Shown here one piece after another: positions 1-8,991 of a stretch of DNA of 64,000 nt. Under the pieces are notes generated by a model. That model saw only the letters and a program-made list of their open reading frames with translations, was not told where the DNA came from and did no database searches. A program made the translations under genes and the position numbers. Source of the stretch: DAOVRD01 sp964521715 (GTDB lineage: Bacteria; Planctomycetota; Brocadiia; SM23-32); NCBI GenBank assembly GCA_964521715.1, contig CAZFSS010000003.1, positions 124,001 to 188,000 of the forward strand, read 5' to 3'. Each line of letters begins with the position of its first letter. Within the stretch, counting starts at the first letter, position 1.

Positions 1-1509
1 GCGGAAGCGGCGAGCGCCCACGTGACGTGCTACGTTCGCCGGGGAATGACGGGCACGGCCTGGTGGGATGACGTGTCCTTCCGCCGCATGCGGCAGCGGC
101 CGCTTCTCAGCTTCCTGGTCTCGCCCTCGTATCGCGGATGGATCCTGGACGGCGGCCCGGACCACGTGCAAATCCGCCTGCGCTTCGTCTGGGATGACGT
201 GCCCGGCGGACCCGGGTCCGTGAGCGTGGTGGGCCGCCTTGCGCGCGCAGACGGCGACGCCGACATCGCCGAGCAGTCGCCGGACAGCCTGGCTAGTGGG
301 GAAGCGTGGCTGCGCCTGCCGCTGCCCGACCTGGCGCCCGGCGACTACCGGCTCACGATCGAGATGCTGGACAGGGCGACCGGCGCGGCCATCTGCGGGG
401 ACGTGCATCGCCTTCAGCGCCGGGCCGGCCCGGTGGCCGGCTGCTTCGTGGACGCGCACAACCGCCTCATCGTCGACGGCGAGCCGTTCTTCCCGCTCGG
501 GATGTACTGGTCGGGGGCCGAAGAGGAGCAATTGCGGACCTACGCGCAGGGCCCTTTCAACTGCCTCATGCCCTACGGCCTGATGACGCCTGAGCAGATG
601 GACCTGATCCACAGCCTTGGGCTGAAGGTGATCTGTTCGGTCAAGGACTTCTACTACGGCACGCAGTGGTGCCCCGACTCTATCAAGTCGGAGGCGGACG
701 AGGAGCCCGCGGTTCGGAGCCGGGTCCGCCAGTTCCGCGACCATCCCGCCCTCATCGCCTGGTACATGAACGACGAGCAGCCGCTGTCCATGCTGCCCCG
801 GCTGAAGGAGCATCAGCGCTGGATCGAGGAGGAGGACCCCCGGCACCCGACGTGGACGGTGCTGTTCCAGGTCGACGACGTCGCTTCCTACGCGGGGAGC
901 TTCGACGTGATGGGGACCGACCCCTACCCGATTCCGGAACGGCCGCCGTCCCTGGCGGGCGAGTGGGCGCGTATGACGCGGGCAGCGGTCGACGACGCGC
1001 GCGCCCTGTGGATGGTGCCGCAGGCCTTCAACAAGGCCGTTTACGCCGGCCTGGACGAGCCGGGGAGGCAGGGACGGGCGCCGACCCTCGATGAGATGCG
1101 CTCCATGACGTGGCAGTGCATCGCCGAGGGCGCGGACGGCATCGTCTTCTACTCGTGGTTCGACCTGCGGCGGGATCCGGCGCATCCCTTCGAGGAGCGA
1201 TGGCCGGAAGTGAAACAGGTCGCTCAGGAGGTGGCGGACATGGCGCCGGTGCTCCTGTCGATCGAGCCCGTGCCCGAGCTGCAAGTGAGCGGGCCGGCTT
1301 CGCTGCACTGGGCTGCCAGGCGCTACGAAGGGACGGTCTACCTGTTCGCCGTGAACGACGGCACAGATCCCGTGGAAGCGACCGTGAGCCCTGCCGGGCC
1401 TCCGCAGGCCGTCAGCCTGGCGGGGCGGAGCGTTCCGGTCTCTGAGGAGGGCACGTTCGAGGTGCAGCTGCCGCCGCTGGGCGTGAACGTCTACCGCATT
1501 CGGATGTAA
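1..1509 (+). CDS. Glycoside-hydrolase-like TIM-barrel protein, 5' end outside window
   Basis: The reading frame is open to the first base of the window, so the true start lies upstream. The first residues (GTAWWDDVSFRR) look like the last strand of a carbohydrate-binding beta-sandwich. A second beta-sandwich stretch follows, then from about residue 150 a TIM-barrel-like region with the typical phrases FFPLGMYW, DHPALIAWYMNDEQP, MGTDPYPIP and ADGIVFYSWFDLR. This pattern is common in glycoside hydrolases and GH-like proteins of planctomycetes. The acidic pair in NDEQP is the best candidate for an active-site position. The C-terminus looks like a small beta domain (VYLFAVNDGTDPVEATV). The substrate cannot be told. 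It converges on the next gene with a 19-bp tail-to-tail overlap. Confidence 0.75.
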   Translation, partial: AEAASAHVTCYVRRGMTGTAWWDDVSFRRMRQRPLLSFLVSPSYRGWILDGGPDHVQIRLRFVWDDVPGGPGSVSVVGRLARADGDADIAEQSPDSLASGEAWLRLPLPDLAPGDYRLTIEMLDRATGAAICGDVHRLQRRAGPVAGCFVDAHNRLIVDGEPFFPLGMYWSGAEEEQLRTYAQGPFNCLMPYGLMTPEQMDLIHSLGLKVICSVKDFYYGTQWCPDSIKSEADEEPAVRSRVRQFRDHPALIAWYMNDEQPLSMLPRLKEHQRWIEEEDPRHPTWTVLFQVDDVASYAGSFDVMGTDPYPIPERPPSLAGEWARMTRAAVDDARALWMVPQAFNKAVYAGLDEPGRQGRAPTLDEMRSMTWQCIAEGADGIVFYSWFDLRRDPAHPFEERWPEVKQVAQEVADMAPVLLSIEPVPELQVSGPASLHWAARRYEGTVYLFAVNDGTDPVEATVSPAGPPQAVSLAGRSVPVSEEGTFEVQLPPLGVNVYRIRM

Positions 1510-2534
1510 TCCCGCGCCGTCCTCAGGTCTTCCAGCGCCTCTTCGCCCTCGCAGGGCGGCTTCGCCTCCCCCCGCACCGCTCTGACGAAGTTGGCCGCCT
1601 GTTGCTGCATGGCGCCGATCCAGGGCAACTGCGGGCGGACGGCCTCCGGCGTCCTGCCCCCGCCCGGATCGCGCAGTATCTCGACGCTGCCCGGCCGGTT
1701 GACGGTCAGGGGGGCGGGCAGCTCGAGCCGGACGTAGCCGTGCTCGAAGGCGACCAGCGCGGACTCCTCCCAGCCGACCGTCGTTGTGTAGGGCGACATC
1801 TCGATCGTGCCGGCCACGCCGCTCTCGCTCTGCACGGCGAGCAGCACGCCCGACGGGTCGGCGTACGCGACCCCATACGCCTCGCCCAGGAGGTGGCGCA
1901 TCAGGTTGACCTGATGGATGTAGTAGTTGACGAAGGTCAGGTAAGCCCTGTAGGTCTCTTCGTCCATGTCGGCAGGGGGCGGGTCCCATGCGACCTGGGG
2001 GATGGGTTCGTCGGTCCTGATGAGGCCCGCGAAGCCGCCCGCCACCCAGTCGCCGGCCGGCATGAGTATGCGGACGTACCGCAGCGCGCCGAGTTCGCCG
2101 GACTGCTTCAGACGCCCTATCTCCGCCTTGGCGAACGCGGTGGCCGGGTCGCTGCGCTTGTGGTAGCCGACCATCAGCCACGTGCCGCTTGCGCGGACGG
2201 CGGCCAGTATCCTCTCGCCCGCCTCAACCGAGCCGGCCAGCGGCTTCTCGATGAAGGTCGGCACGCCTGCCTCCAGCAGCTCCGGCACCAGGACGCCGTG
2301 GCGCGTGAACGGCTGGACGGCGACGATGGCGTCGAGTTCCTCGGCTGCCAGCATCTCGGTGTGGCTTCCATAGACTCGGGGGACGCCGTAGCGCGCGGCG
2401 ACCTGCCTGCCGAGCCCGCGCCGCAGTTCGGCTATGGCGACCACCTCGCAGTCCGGCGTGGCGGCGTAGTTCCTCAGGTGCGCGACCTGGCCCATGGTCC
2501 CCACGCCGACGAATCCGATTCTCACTCTGTCCAT
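1491..2534 (-). CDS. Gfo/Idh/MocA family oxidoreductase
   Basis: A 347-residue NAD(P)-dependent sugar or inositol dehydrogenase-type protein. The N-terminal Rossmann fold has GFVGVGTMG at residues 7-15 for dinucleotide binding, and the family EKP signature is at residues 96-98 (FIEKPLAG). The C-terminal half is the alpha/beta domain that holds the substrate (YYIHQVNLMRHLLGE, with the histidines usual in the family). Length is normal. The start at 2534 is an ATG with only a weak upstream purine run (GGGAAA). It is the last gene of the minus-strand cluster, 82 bp behind the isomerase/oxidoreductase fusion, which suggests co-transcription. The exact substrate is unknown. Confidence 0.9.
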   Translation of the reverse strand: MDRVRIGFVGVGTMGQVAHLRNYAATPDCEVVAIAELRRGLGRQVAARYGVPRVYGSHTEMLAAEELDAIVAVQPFTRHGVLVPELLEAGVPTFIEKPLAGSVEAGERILAAVRASGTWLMVGYHKRSDPATAFAKAEIGRLKQSGELGALRYVRILMPAGDWVAGGFAGLIRTDEPIPQVAWDPPPADMDEETYRAYLTFVNYYIHQVNLMRHLLGEAYGVAYADPSGVLLAVQSESGVAGTIEMSPYTTTVGWEESALVAFEHGYVRLELPAPLTVNRPGSVEILRDPGGGRTPEAVRPQLPWIGAMQQQAANFVRAVRGEAKPPCEGEEALEDLRTARDYIRMR

Positions 2535-2616
2535 CGTAAGTTTCCCAGCAGTGTTACCGGTTATAGAGCGATGAGATGGTCCGCGATGGCGTCTACCTCG
2601 GCTGATCGGCAGGGAT

Positions 2617-4503
2617 TCAGGCGGGCGCTTCGGGCTCGACGTTCACCCAACCCTGGTCGCCGTACGCGGACTCGTACAGCGCGTGCAGGATCGACTGCGT
2701 CCGGCGGCCGTCGCGTCCCGAGCAGACCAGCGGCGCGCCGGTCCGCACGGCGGCGGCCATGTTATCGGCCGCGTTGAGCCATTCGGGTTCCACGGTGCGC
2801 GGCGGGTCCGAGCGCCACGCCCCTTCCGCGAACCAGAGCATCCGGGGCTGCTCAAGCGGGCCGCCGCTCGCCATTGAGAATGCGCCGTCAGTGCCGTGGA
2901 GCTCCAGCTCGTGATACCACGTCGGCTGGGGGTAAGAGGTGGTGGCGTAGAGGGAGATGACCAGGCCGTCGGCGAACTCCAGCAGCCCGATCGCCAGGTC
3001 CTCCGCTTCGATGTTGTGGTCCTGCGTCCAGACGGTGCACCGGACGCGCCTGGGGATGCCGATCGTGAAGGCGACCTCGTCCAGGTGGTGGATGTTCTGG
3101 TTCGACAGGACGCCTCCGCCGTCCAGGCGCCTCGTGCCCCGCCACCCGCCGTCGGACCGGAAGTAGGCCATCGTGCGCCTGGCGGACAGCCGCGTGTGCC
3201 CGGAGAGCAGGCGCCCGAAGACTCCGCCCTCGACGGCGGCCTTCAGGCAGAGGATGTCGGCGCGGAACCGCCTGTCGAAGTCGACCGCGAGCAGCAGGCC
3301 GGCGTCCTTAGCCGCGCGGATCATCGCGTCGCATGCCTGGATGGACGCTTCCATAGGCTTTGTGGTGAGCACGTGCTTGCCCGCCTCCAGTGCCCTCAGG
3401 GCGACCTCGGCGTGACGGCCGGTGGGCGTCATCGCATAGACGACTTCCACCTCGTCGTTGCCCAGCCAGGGATCGAGCTCGCCCGTGTGGGCGACGTCCA
3501 GCTCCTCGCCGACCTGCTCGGCGCGCCGCTTGTCGATGTCCACGACGCCCACGAGCCTGGCGCCGGGCGTCAACTGCACCTGGCGGGCGCGGCTCTTGCC
3601 CATGCCGAGGCCGACGATGACGAACCCGACGGGCTCGTAGTCGCGCGTGACCTCTCGGTAGCGCGGTTCCTCGACGTCCACGGCCCCGGGCGCTGCGCTG
3701 GGCCAGGCGCGCCGCAGCGCCTTCACCACGTTGCGCGTCTGATCCGCGTCGTCGACCGACCGGTCCGGGTTATGGGTCTCGACGCTGACCGGACCTTCGT
3801 AGCCGGAGTTGTGCAGCGCCTCCAGCACGCGATCGTAGGGGATGGCCTCCTCAAGTCCCTGGACGGCGCCCCTTGCCTTGACGTGCACGACCCTGGAGAG
3901 CCGCGCCATGCGCTGGACGTAGCGCGCCTCGTTCTGCTGTCGCTGCGGCGAGCCCCGCCATTCGTTCCGGACGTCCCAGGCCAGTCCCCAGGTCGGCCGT
4001 CCCAACGCCTCCAGGACGGCTGCGACCTCGTCCGTGGTGACGCCGCAGTTCTCGAACGCCAGCACCAGGTCGGCTTCCCTTGCCCGCTCGGCCAGTGGCC
4101 GGAACATGTCCACCACCTGCTGGAGCGTCCGCCGTAGGGCGGACTCGGCCAGTTGCCCCCTCTGGTCAACAGGCGGCTGCCAGTAGAAGAAGGAGCGCAC
4201 GAGGCGGCACCCCAGCGCGTCGGCGGCGCGGATGATGCCTTCCAGTCTGCCCATCTCGGCGGCCTGGCGCGCGGCGTCGGGCAGATGGACCTTGGCCAGG
4301 GACGCCTGGAGGCACCCGACCTTCAGGCCGTGCCCGTCAAGAAGGCCCTTGAGCTCCCGCAGTTGCTGGGCGCTAAGGCCCTCGAAGTGCCGGCCGAAGA
4401 CGCGTCCGCGCAGGTCAACGTAGTCCAGGCCCCAGGACTTGATGATCGGCAGGGCCTCGGCGATGTCGAGGCCGAGTTCATCCGTGAAGGCTGACAGAAA
4501 CAC
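2617..4503 (-). CDS. Fusion: sugar-phosphate isomerase/epimerase TIM barrel + Gfo/Idh/MocA oxidoreductase
   Basis: A 628-residue two-domain protein. Residues 1 to about 270 form an AP-endonuclease-2-type TIM barrel as in sugar-phosphate isomerases (start MFLSAFTDEL; later LVLAFENCG and GPVSVETHNPD). After a short linker, residues from about 290 to the end form a Gfo/Idh/MocA dehydrogenase beginning VGFVIVGLGMGKSR. The usual EKP signature reads TKP (VLTTKPMEAS), so the conserved glutamate is replaced. The two halves are normally separate neighbouring genes, so the fusion suggests consecutive steps on one sugar. The start is a GTG at 4501-4503 with AAGGAG 7 nt upstream. The gene is 32 bp behind the Hyi-like isomerase gene. 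Confidence 0.88.
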   Translation of the reverse strand: MFLSAFTDELGLDIAEALPIIKSWGLDYVDLRGRVFGRHFEGLSAQQLRELKGLLDGHGLKVGCLQASLAKVHLPDAARQAAEMGRLEGIIRAADALGCRLVRSFFYWQPPVDQRGQLAESALRRTLQQVVDMFRPLAERAREADLVLAFENCGVTTDEVAAVLEALGRPTWGLAWDVRNEWRGSPQRQQNEARYVQRMARLSRVVHVKARGAVQGLEEAIPYDRVLEALHNSGYEGPVSVETHNPDRSVDDADQTRNVVKALRRAWPSAAPGAVDVEEPRYREVTRDYEPVGFVIVGLGMGKSRARQVQLTPGARLVGVVDIDKRRAEQVGEELDVAHTGELDPWLGNDEVEVVYAMTPTGRHAEVALRALEAGKHVLTTKPMEASIQACDAMIRAAKDAGLLLAVDFDRRFRADILCLKAAVEGGVFGRLLSGHTRLSARRTMAYFRSDGGWRGTRRLDGGGVLSNQNIHHLDEVAFTIGIPRRVRCTVWTQDHNIEAEDLAIGLLEFADGLVISLYATTSYPQPTWYHELELHGTDGAFSMASGGPLEQPRMLWFAEGAWRSDPPRTVEPEWLNAADNMAAAVRTGAPLVCSGRDGRRTQSILHALYESAYGDQGWVNVEPEAPA

Positions 4504-4535
4504 GTTCCGCTCCTTCGGAACCGCGGAGATCTGTT

Positions 4536-5315
4536 TCAGCCCTGGTTGCAGAGCTCGAAGGTTTGTCTGAGCGCCTTGATCGGGTCGCCCTTCGGCGAGA
4601 ACTCGTGGCCCACGTAGAGGTCATAGCCCGAATCGGCGATCCCCTTGCAGATGCCGGCGTAGTTGAGTTCCTGCGTGTCATCCATGTCGTGCCGGCCCGG
4701 GTTGCCGGCCGTGTGGAAGTGGCCGATCCATTGGATGTTCTCCCGGATCGTCCGGACCAGGTCGCCTTCCATGATCTGCATGTGGTAGATGTCGTAGAGC
4801 AGCTTGACGCGGGGGCTGCCGACGCGCTCGCAGACGGCCACTCCCCAGGCGGTGTGATCGCACTGATAGCCCGGGTGGTCGACCTTCGAGTTGAGCAGCT
4901 CCATGTTCACGTTGACGCCCTTCTTCTCGGCGTAGGGCACCACCCGCTTCAGGCCGTCGACGCAGGCTTCGATGGCTTCCATCTCGCTCATGTGCGGCTG
5001 CCGGTTGCCGCTGAAGCATATGACGCCGGGGATGCCGTGCTTGACGGCGATGTCGATGGAGGTCTTCAGCTCGTCCTCGATCCGGTCGTGGTTGGAGCGC
5101 TTGTTCAGGCCGTCCGGCAGCGAGGCGTGCCCGCACATGCTGGCCACGGCGAGCTTGCGCTTCTTGGCCAGTCTGACGACTTTCTCGAAGTCGTCGCCCC
5201 GGCCCCAGAGCTCGACCGCCGCGTAGCCGATCTTCGAAACGGTCTTGAAGAGCTCGTCGAGCGTCATCTCCCCCAGCTTGAATATGGGGTAGCAGACGGA
5301 CTGCTTGATCCGCAT
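4536..5315 (-). CDS. Hydroxypyruvate-isomerase-like TIM-barrel protein
   Basis: A 259-residue sugar isomerase/epimerase of the Hyi-like group. Family features visible are ELLNSK with the first metal-binding glutamate, LLYDIYHMQIMEGD with the metal-binding aspartate, the HFHTAGNPGRHD segment, and the final VGHEFSPKGDP glutamate. The metal site therefore looks complete. The open frame extends upstream to 5417, but the start at 5315 (MRIKQSV) is preferred. It gives the family length and has a strong purine-rich ribosome binding site 6 nt upstream, while the extension is proline- and arginine-rich. Known members interconvert hydroxypyruvate and tartronate semialdehyde or epimerise keto sugars; which applies here is not known. 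Confidence 0.88.
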   Translation of the reverse strand: MRIKQSVCYPIFKLGEMTLDELFKTVSKIGYAAVELWGRGDDFEKVVRLAKKRKLAVASMCGHASLPDGLNKRSNHDRIEDELKTSIDIAVKHGIPGVICFSGNRQPHMSEMEAIEACVDGLKRVVPYAEKKGVNVNMELLNSKVDHPGYQCDHTAWGVAVCERVGSPRVKLLYDIYHMQIMEGDLVRTIRENIQWIGHFHTAGNPGRHDMDDTQELNYAGICKGIADSGYDLYVGHEFSPKGDPIKALRQTFELCNQG

Positions 5316-5321
5316 GGCCGA

Positions 5322-5332
5322 CTCCTCCCTCC
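5322..5332 (-). promoter_or_regulatory. Ribosome binding site fixing the Hyi-like start
   Basis: On the minus strand this reads GGAGGGAGGAG, 6 nt before the ATG at 5315. It decides the start 34 codons inside the longest open frame. Confidence 0.7.
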
Positions 5333-5424
5333 GTGCCTGTGGATGGAACCTGGATGGCGGCGACTCCGCAAGCGGGAGCCGCCCCAGAAGCTTACCCGTG
5401 GGGCGGACGGAATTCAACCCGCCG

Positions 5425-6261
5425 CTACGCCCCCGCCGCTGCGCGGACTTCCTCCAGGAGGCCCGCGTACGTCCCGGCCCGCAGGCCGAGCTTGCGCACG
5501 TAGTCGAACGTCAGCTCCAGCATCCTCATCTCGGGATCGAACGAGTTGAGCGACCACGGGTGCCAGATGAGCGATACGAAGGTCAGCTCGTCCCGGACCG
5601 CCCGATCGATGAAGACGCAGTTGAGGGCGAACTCCTCCTCCGGCGACTGAAGGAAGCCGGGCGGGATGGCCTCGGGCATCTCCGGCGGCCAGAGCGTCAG
5701 CCGCATCGGCCCCGACCGGTTGTTGTCCTTCAGCAGGTTCTCGTGCCAGCCGTGCGTGGGGAGCTCCCACAGCTCCGGGAAGCCGTCTTCGGCGTACGGG
5801 AACGGCTGGTTCAGGGGGGCGGGCAGGGAGTAGTCCCGGCCCCAGGCCACGCTGCTTGCGTACTCCAGGCCGGCCTCGGAGGCCGCTTCAAGCAGATGTC
5901 GGGCCCCCTTGAGCCCGTCCACGAAGCTGCAGCCCGGCCGCACGCCCCGGCACGGGCGGCCGAACGCCTCCTCGACCACGGCCTTGCCGCGCACGATCTC
6001 ATCCCTTGCGCGCTCGGGCGGCACGGCCGGCCCGCAGAACGGATGATCGCGCAGCGAGGCGTGGGAGTAGGTGTGCGAGGCGACCTCGAACAACGGATCG
6101 GTCAGCGACTGCCGGTACTCGTTGGCGTTGGCCTCGAGCGTTCGGCCCACCAGGAAGAACGTCGCCGGCAGGCCGTAGCGCCGATGGATCTCGACGATCT
6201 TCCGGCATGCCGCCAGGCAAGCCGGGCTCTCGACGTCGTATGCGGCGATGTAGAGGGTCAT
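5425..6261 (-). CDS. NodB-like polysaccharide deacetylase family protein
   Basis: A 278-residue protein with the NodB homology fold. Motif 1 is degenerate (YDVES, with Asp9, instead of the usual two adjacent aspartates). ATFFLVG is at 33-39, and the zinc-binding pair is in SHTYSH (His63 and His67). RPGCSFVDG resembles the R-P-P motif region, and SLIWHPWS near residue 235 resembles the last His motif. The family removes N- or O-acetyl groups from polysaccharides. No signal peptide is seen, so a cytoplasmic sugar-intermediate substrate is possible. The ATG at 6261 has AAGGAA 6 nt upstream. It sits 37 bp behind the aminotransferase, consistent with an amino-sugar or glycan pathway. Confidence 0.83.
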   Translation of the reverse strand: MTLYIAAYDVESPACLAACRKIVEIHRRYGLPATFFLVGRTLEANANEYRQSLTDPLFEVASHTYSHASLRDHPFCGPAVPPERARDEIVRGKAVVEEAFGRPCRGVRPGCSFVDGLKGARHLLEAASEAGLEYASSVAWGRDYSLPAPLNQPFPYAEDGFPELWELPTHGWHENLLKDNNRSGPMRLTLWPPEMPEAIPPGFLQSPEEEFALNCVFIDRAVRDELTFVSLIWHPWSLNSFDPEMRMLELTFDYVRKLGLRAGTYAGLLEEVRAAAGA

Positions 6262-6298
6262 GCGGCGTTCCTTTCGCGACCGGCCGGCAGCGCGCGGC

Positions 6299-7684
6299 TC
6301 AGAACCAGGCGGCTGCGCCGGGATCCTCGGTGCAGTAGGCCGAGAGCACCTTGTTGATGCCTCTGGCGATGTTGCGGCAGTCCCGGGCGGTGAGCCACTG
6401 GTTCAGGGAGATGACCAGGACGCGGTCGAAGAGGTCGTCGGCCACCGGGCAGTCGCCCCTGGCGTACTCGACGCATCCGCCCCTCTGGAGGTACACGGGG
6501 CATTCGTAGGGGCAGTTGACGTCCGTCGGGCCCTTCTTGAGCGTCAGGGGGAACATGTAGGAGTACTGGTGCCAGTCCGGGTGGCCGCCCCGCCCGCGCA
6601 TCCAGGCCCTTACCCCTTCGGCGTTGAGGGCTTCGGCGATCTGCCTTCCCAGCTCGACCGTTTCGGGGTAGAAGCGCAGGGCGTACCCGACCTCTCCGTC
6701 CGCGTCGTTCAGCTCTTGCGGGACGATCTCACGATAGGTTTTGAGCCTGGTGAGAATGCGCCTCTTGACCCGGTTGAACCGGTTGACCGTGGCCGACATC
6801 TTCTTGAGCTGGACGACGTCCACGGCCGCCTCCAGTTCGGACATCCGGTAGTTCGTGCCGCAGAAGAGCTCCCCTTCGTAGCGCGGCGGGCCGAACCGGT
6901 CGGGGCGCCACAGCCCGCCGCACTCGGCCAGTTGGTTGGCGCGCTCCCAGAGCCGCTTGCTGTCCGTGAGCAGCAGGCCGCCCTCGCCGCCTCCCACGAT
7001 CTTGTAGGCGGAGATGCTGAAGCAGCCGATGTCGCCGATCGTGCCGACGTAGCGCCCTTTGTACCTCGCGCCGCAGGACTGCGCGCAGTCCTCGACCACC
7101 TTCAGGTTGTGCTTGCGGGCGACCTTCATGATGGGACCCATGTCGGGGACGCTGCCCATCACGCACGTGGGCGCAAGGGCGACGGTGCGCGGGGTGATGA
7201 GCGCCTCGATCGCCGTCGGGTCCATGCTGAGGGATTCGTCCACGTCGCAGAACACGGGGATTCCCGTTGCCGTGACGACCGCAGCGGCGGTGGCGAAGAA
7301 CCCGATGGCGGGGCAGATCACCTCCGTGCCCGGCCCGACCCCGGCGGCCACGAACGCGGCGTGCAGCGCGGCTGTCCCCGAACTGACGCCGATGGCGTAC
7401 TTGACCCCGAAGGTCTCGCGCGCCACGCGCTCGAAGGCCTGCACCCGGGTCTCTTTCAGGTCGGAGTAGTAGTTCGCCAGGAAGGGGCCGCCTCCCATGT
7501 CCTCCTGGACGACGGCTTCGCGGATCTTGCGCAGAGCGGATTTCGAGAAACCGAACCGCTGGGCGACGGACATGAACTCCTCGACGCCGATCTTCGGTTC
7601 GCCCTTACCCTCGATCTGGGAGACGGCCTTCAGGCCGCCTCGGAGGGCCAGTTTCTGATCTTCCTTGTGTTGCGCGCGTGCCAT
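6299..7684 (-). CDS. DegT/DnrJ/EryC1/StrS family PLP-dependent aminotransferase
   Basis: A 461-residue sugar aminotransferase-type protein. It has SSGTAALHAAF (cofactor phosphate site), VVEDCAQSCGARYKG with the PLP-contacting aspartate, and SAYKIVGGGEGG, where Lys228 is the predicted Schiff-base lysine. The family converts nucleotide-linked keto sugars to amino sugars, usually for cell-surface glycans or glycosylated metabolites. It is longer than usual, with about 50 extra N-terminal residues and a cysteine-containing insert (CPYECPVYLQRGGCVEY) near the C-terminus. The start at 7684 is an ATG with AGGAG upstream. It is the first gene of the minus-strand cluster, behind a good sigma-70-type promoter. 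Confidence 0.9.
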   Translation of the reverse strand: MARAQHKEDQKLALRGGLKAVSQIEGKGEPKIGVEEFMSVAQRFGFSKSALRKIREAVVQEDMGGGPFLANYYSDLKETRVQAFERVARETFGVKYAIGVSSGTAALHAAFVAAGVGPGTEVICPAIGFFATAAAVVTATGIPVFCDVDESLSMDPTAIEALITPRTVALAPTCVMGSVPDMGPIMKVARKHNLKVVEDCAQSCGARYKGRYVGTIGDIGCFSISAYKIVGGGEGGLLLTDSKRLWERANQLAECGGLWRPDRFGPPRYEGELFCGTNYRMSELEAAVDVVQLKKMSATVNRFNRVKRRILTRLKTYREIVPQELNDADGEVGYALRFYPETVELGRQIAEALNAEGVRAWMRGRGGHPDWHQYSYMFPLTLKKGPTDVNCPYECPVYLQRGGCVEYARGDCPVADDLFDRVLVISLNQWLTARDCRNIARGINKVLSAYCTEDPGAAAWF

Positions 7685-7729
7685 CTTCTCTCTCCTGGGG
7701 CGGCGGCGCCGCCGGTGTTGTCGCGACGG

Positions 7730-7758
7730 ATTCTACGGGCAGCCACGGCGGCTTGCAA
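7730..7758 (-). promoter_or_regulatory. Sigma-70-type promoter for the minus-strand sugar cluster
   Basis: On the minus strand, TTGCAA (7758-7753) and TAGAAT (7735-7730) are 17 nt apart, matching the consensus 4/6 and 5/6. The predicted transcript starts near 7723, about 40 nt before the aminotransferase ATG. Confidence 0.5.
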
Positions 7759-7800
7759 GGCCCTGTGGCCCTTGAGGAATCGGGGCGGACGGCGTTGTCC

Positions 7801-7828
7801 TTGCGCACCCGGGGCGGCCGGCTATAAT
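7801..7828 (+). promoter_or_regulatory. Sigma-70-type promoter for the UroD-like gene
   Basis: A perfect TATAAT at 7823-7828 with TTGCGC (3/6) 16 nt upstream. It points away from the minus-strand promoter at 7730-7758, giving a compact divergent control region. The leader to the ATG at 7877 would be about 42 nt. Confidence 0.5.
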
Positions 7829-7876
7829 GCCCGCCACGCTGCTGCGCGTGGACGCGCCTGCCGGTGCACGGTCGGG

Positions 7877-8944
7877 ATGATAGACCCGGAGAAGAAGAAC
7901 GACAGGGCTCGCAACTACCTGCGGGCGGCCTATTTCATGGAGCCCGAGTGGATCCCGTGCGCCGTCGGCATCATGCCCGCCACCTGGAAGGTGCACCGGG
8001 AGCGACTGGAGGACGTGCTGCTGGACCATCCGCGGCTGTTCGCCGGTTTCCGCAAAGGCGGGCGGGACTTCGACGCGGCCGGCGACCGCCGGTACAGGCT
8101 GGGAGGCTTCACGGACAATTGGGGGTGCGTCTGGGACAACATAGCCGAGGGGCTCGACGGGGCCGTCGTGAAGCACCCTCTCGAGGATTGGGCCGACTTC
8201 GCACGGTACAGCGCGCCTGACCCCCTGACCGAAGGGGACGGGTGGGGCGCCCCGCCGGACTGGGAAGCCCTGCGCACACAGTGCGAGCACGCGAAGCGCC
8301 AGGGCGGCATAGCCTGGGGCCCCATGCCTCACGGATTCATGTACATGCGCCTCTACTACCTGCGCGGCTTTCAGAACCTGATGCTGGACTTCGCGACCGA
8401 CGAGCCCCGGCTGGCGGGCCTCATCGAGATGGTCCTGCGTTACAACATGGCGGCCATCGAGAAGAGCATCGAGTGCGGCGTCGAGTTCATCTCATTCGGC
8501 GACGACCTGGGGATGCAGAGGTCCCTGCCCATAAGCCCCGCGACGTGGCGCAGGTACCTGCTGCCGTGCTACAGGCGGATGGCGGGCCGCTGCCTGGAGC
8601 ACGGCGTGGAGGTCTACCTGCACTCCGACGGCCACATCCTGGAGATCATCGCCGACTTGATCGACGCGGGCGTGACCGTCCTGAACCCGCAGGTGAGGGC
8701 GAACGGCCTGGACGGACTTGCGGCGGCCGCCCGGGGCAGACTGTGCGTCAACCTGGACCTGGACCGTCAGCTTTTCCCGTTTGCCACGCCGAGCGAAATC
8801 GCCGACCACATAAGGACCGCAGCCGCAAGGCTGAACACGGACGCCGGCGGGCTGATGCTCTACGCGGAGTGTGAGCCCGACGTGCCTTTGGAGAACATAC
8901 GCGCCATCTGCGCCACGTTGGAGGAGGTCGGTGGGCCGGCCTGA
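7877..8944 (+). CDS. Uroporphyrinogen-decarboxylase-like (UroD/MtaA-type) protein
   Basis: A 355-residue protein of the UroD-like TIM-barrel superfamily, which holds heme-pathway decarboxylases and cobamide-dependent methyltransferases such as MtaA and CmuA. Typical phrases are GVEFISFGDDLGMQ, SPATWRRYLLPCYRRM, VEVYLHSDGHILEIIADLIDAGVTVLNPQ and NLDLDRQ. The same frame runs open far upstream, but that part lies opposite the aminotransferase gene. The ATG at 7877, just after a TATAAT promoter, gives the family length. Context with sugar enzymes rather than heme genes, and the divergent sequence, favour a methyltransferase-like or unknown role over heme synthesis. It is followed closely by a TIM-barrel isomerase gene. 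Confidence 0.85.
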   Translation: MIDPEKKNDRARNYLRAAYFMEPEWIPCAVGIMPATWKVHRERLEDVLLDHPRLFAGFRKGGRDFDAAGDRRYRLGGFTDNWGCVWDNIAEGLDGAVVKHPLEDWADFARYSAPDPLTEGDGWGAPPDWEALRTQCEHAKRQGGIAWGPMPHGFMYMRLYYLRGFQNLMLDFATDEPRLAGLIEMVLRYNMAAIEKSIECGVEFISFGDDLGMQRSLPISPATWRRYLLPCYRRMAGRCLEHGVEVYLHSDGHILEIIADLIDAGVTVLNPQVRANGLDGLAAAARGRLCVNLDLDRQLFPFATPSEIADHIRTAAARLNTDAGGLMLYAECEPDVPLENIRAICATLEEVGGPA

Positions 8945-8991
8945 ACGCCTCCGGCGCCCCGGCGCGAAGCTGCAGCGTGGAGGAGCCAAGA

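Noticed and set aside
5316..5417. Upstream extension of the Hyi-like frame
   Set aside because: Low-complexity residues outside the family alignment, and a strong ribosome binding site precedes the internal ATG at 5315.
6260..7876. Upstream extension of the UroD-like frame
   Set aside because: It lies opposite the aminotransferase gene and crosses a promoter region. The start at 7877 gives the family length.
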